Shown here one piece after another: positions 63,960 to 64,000 of a stretch of DNA of 64,000 nt. How positions within the stretch are numbered: position 1 is the stretch's first letter; each line of letters begins with the position of its first letter. Position numbers and translations under genes: made by a program. The notes beneath the pieces are model-generated. The model saw only the letters and a program-made list of their open reading frames with translations, had not been told where the DNA came from and did not search any database. The stretch comes from Brumimicrobium mesophilum (GTDB lineage: Bacteria; Bacteroidota; Bacteroidia; Flavobacteriales_D; Crocinitomicaceae), in assembly GCF_003025005.1 (NCBI RefSeq), contig NZ_PVSS01000004.1, forward strand, positions 186,001 through 250,000, given 5' to 3'.

Positions 63960-64000
63960 AAAAAAGTATTCGCTTTATAATAAATCCTATTTCTGGAATT
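63956..64000 (+). CDS. 5' end of a diacylglycerol/lipid kinase-like gene
   Basis: The first 15 codons read M-K-K-S-I-R-F-I-I-N-P-I-S-G-I. The I-N-P-x-S-G motif is the start of the nucleotide-binding loop of the diacylglycerol kinase catalytic (YegS/DgkB) family. The ATG overlaps the stop of the LTA synthase-like gene by 4 bases. A lipid kinase there makes sense, because phosphoglycerol transfer releases diacylglycerol that must be recycled. The gene runs off the window. Confidence 0.7.
   Translation, partial: MKKSIRFIINPISGI

Overview
The window looks like chromosomal DNA of a Gram-negative, AT-rich member of the Bacteroidota, most likely the order Flavobacteriales. Four things point there. 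Two secreted proteins carry type IX secretion (T9SS) C-terminal sorting domains. There are two TonB-dependent receptors with carboxypeptidase-like N-terminal domains, one paired with a DUF4249 lipoprotein. Promoters match the Bacteroidota consensus TTTG-N19/20-TAnnTTTG instead of the E. coli type. Start codons lack clear Shine-Dalgarno sequences. The genus cannot be named from this sequence alone.

Layout. 1-5994: a GABA-type aminotransferase, a DUF4173-like membrane protein, and an ECF sigma factor joined to a membrane-anchored DUF4097-like partner. 6200-12465: a tightly coupled five-gene block that looks like an anti-phage system. It encodes a predicted nuclease-DGQHR-HEPN fusion, a 39-residue membrane peptide not previously counted as a gene, a D12-class adenine methyltransferase, a Septu PtuA-like ATPase with a long unrecognised N-terminus, and a PtuB/retron-type HNH nuclease. 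12595-15402: a T9SS type B repeat adhesin. 15612-20681: topoisomerase IV subunits ParE and ParC, the latter with long charged tails. 20858-25577: a porin, a nitronate monooxygenase, a DUF4442 protein and a MoxR/VWA pair. 25869-32693: a lipoprotein, a VWA membrane protein, a saccharopine dehydrogenase-like enzyme and a TonB receptor. 32796-36646: a MarR regulator with a self-operator, a LytS/LytTR two-component system, an RRM protein and a small exported protein.

37289-49043: mnmA, an XRE regulator surrounded by TTTGTAAAC-like motifs, three unrecognised proteins, ispH, the SRP RNA, a very short orphan transcription unit, pyrG, yidC, a DUF2141 protein, a TsaC-like tRNA-modification protein and a pseudogene with two in-frame stops. 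49040-61830: WD40, ComA-like, TPR, FKBP, outer-membrane barrel and metallo-hydrolase proteins, a T9SS type A protein, the DUF4249/TonB receptor pair and hemB. 62073-64000: an LTA-synthase-like phosphoglycerol transferase overlapping the start of a probable lipid kinase gene.

Most of the window is housekeeping and cell-envelope biology. The accessory part is 6200-12465. It has all genes on one strand, three of its four junctions overlap by 1-4 bases, it contains at least two predicted nuclease domains plus a modification enzyme, and it ends at a hairpin. That arrangement suggests a self/non-self discriminating defence system in which a methyltransferase and a DGQHR protein are joined to a Septu-like effector. 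The function is inferred, not shown.
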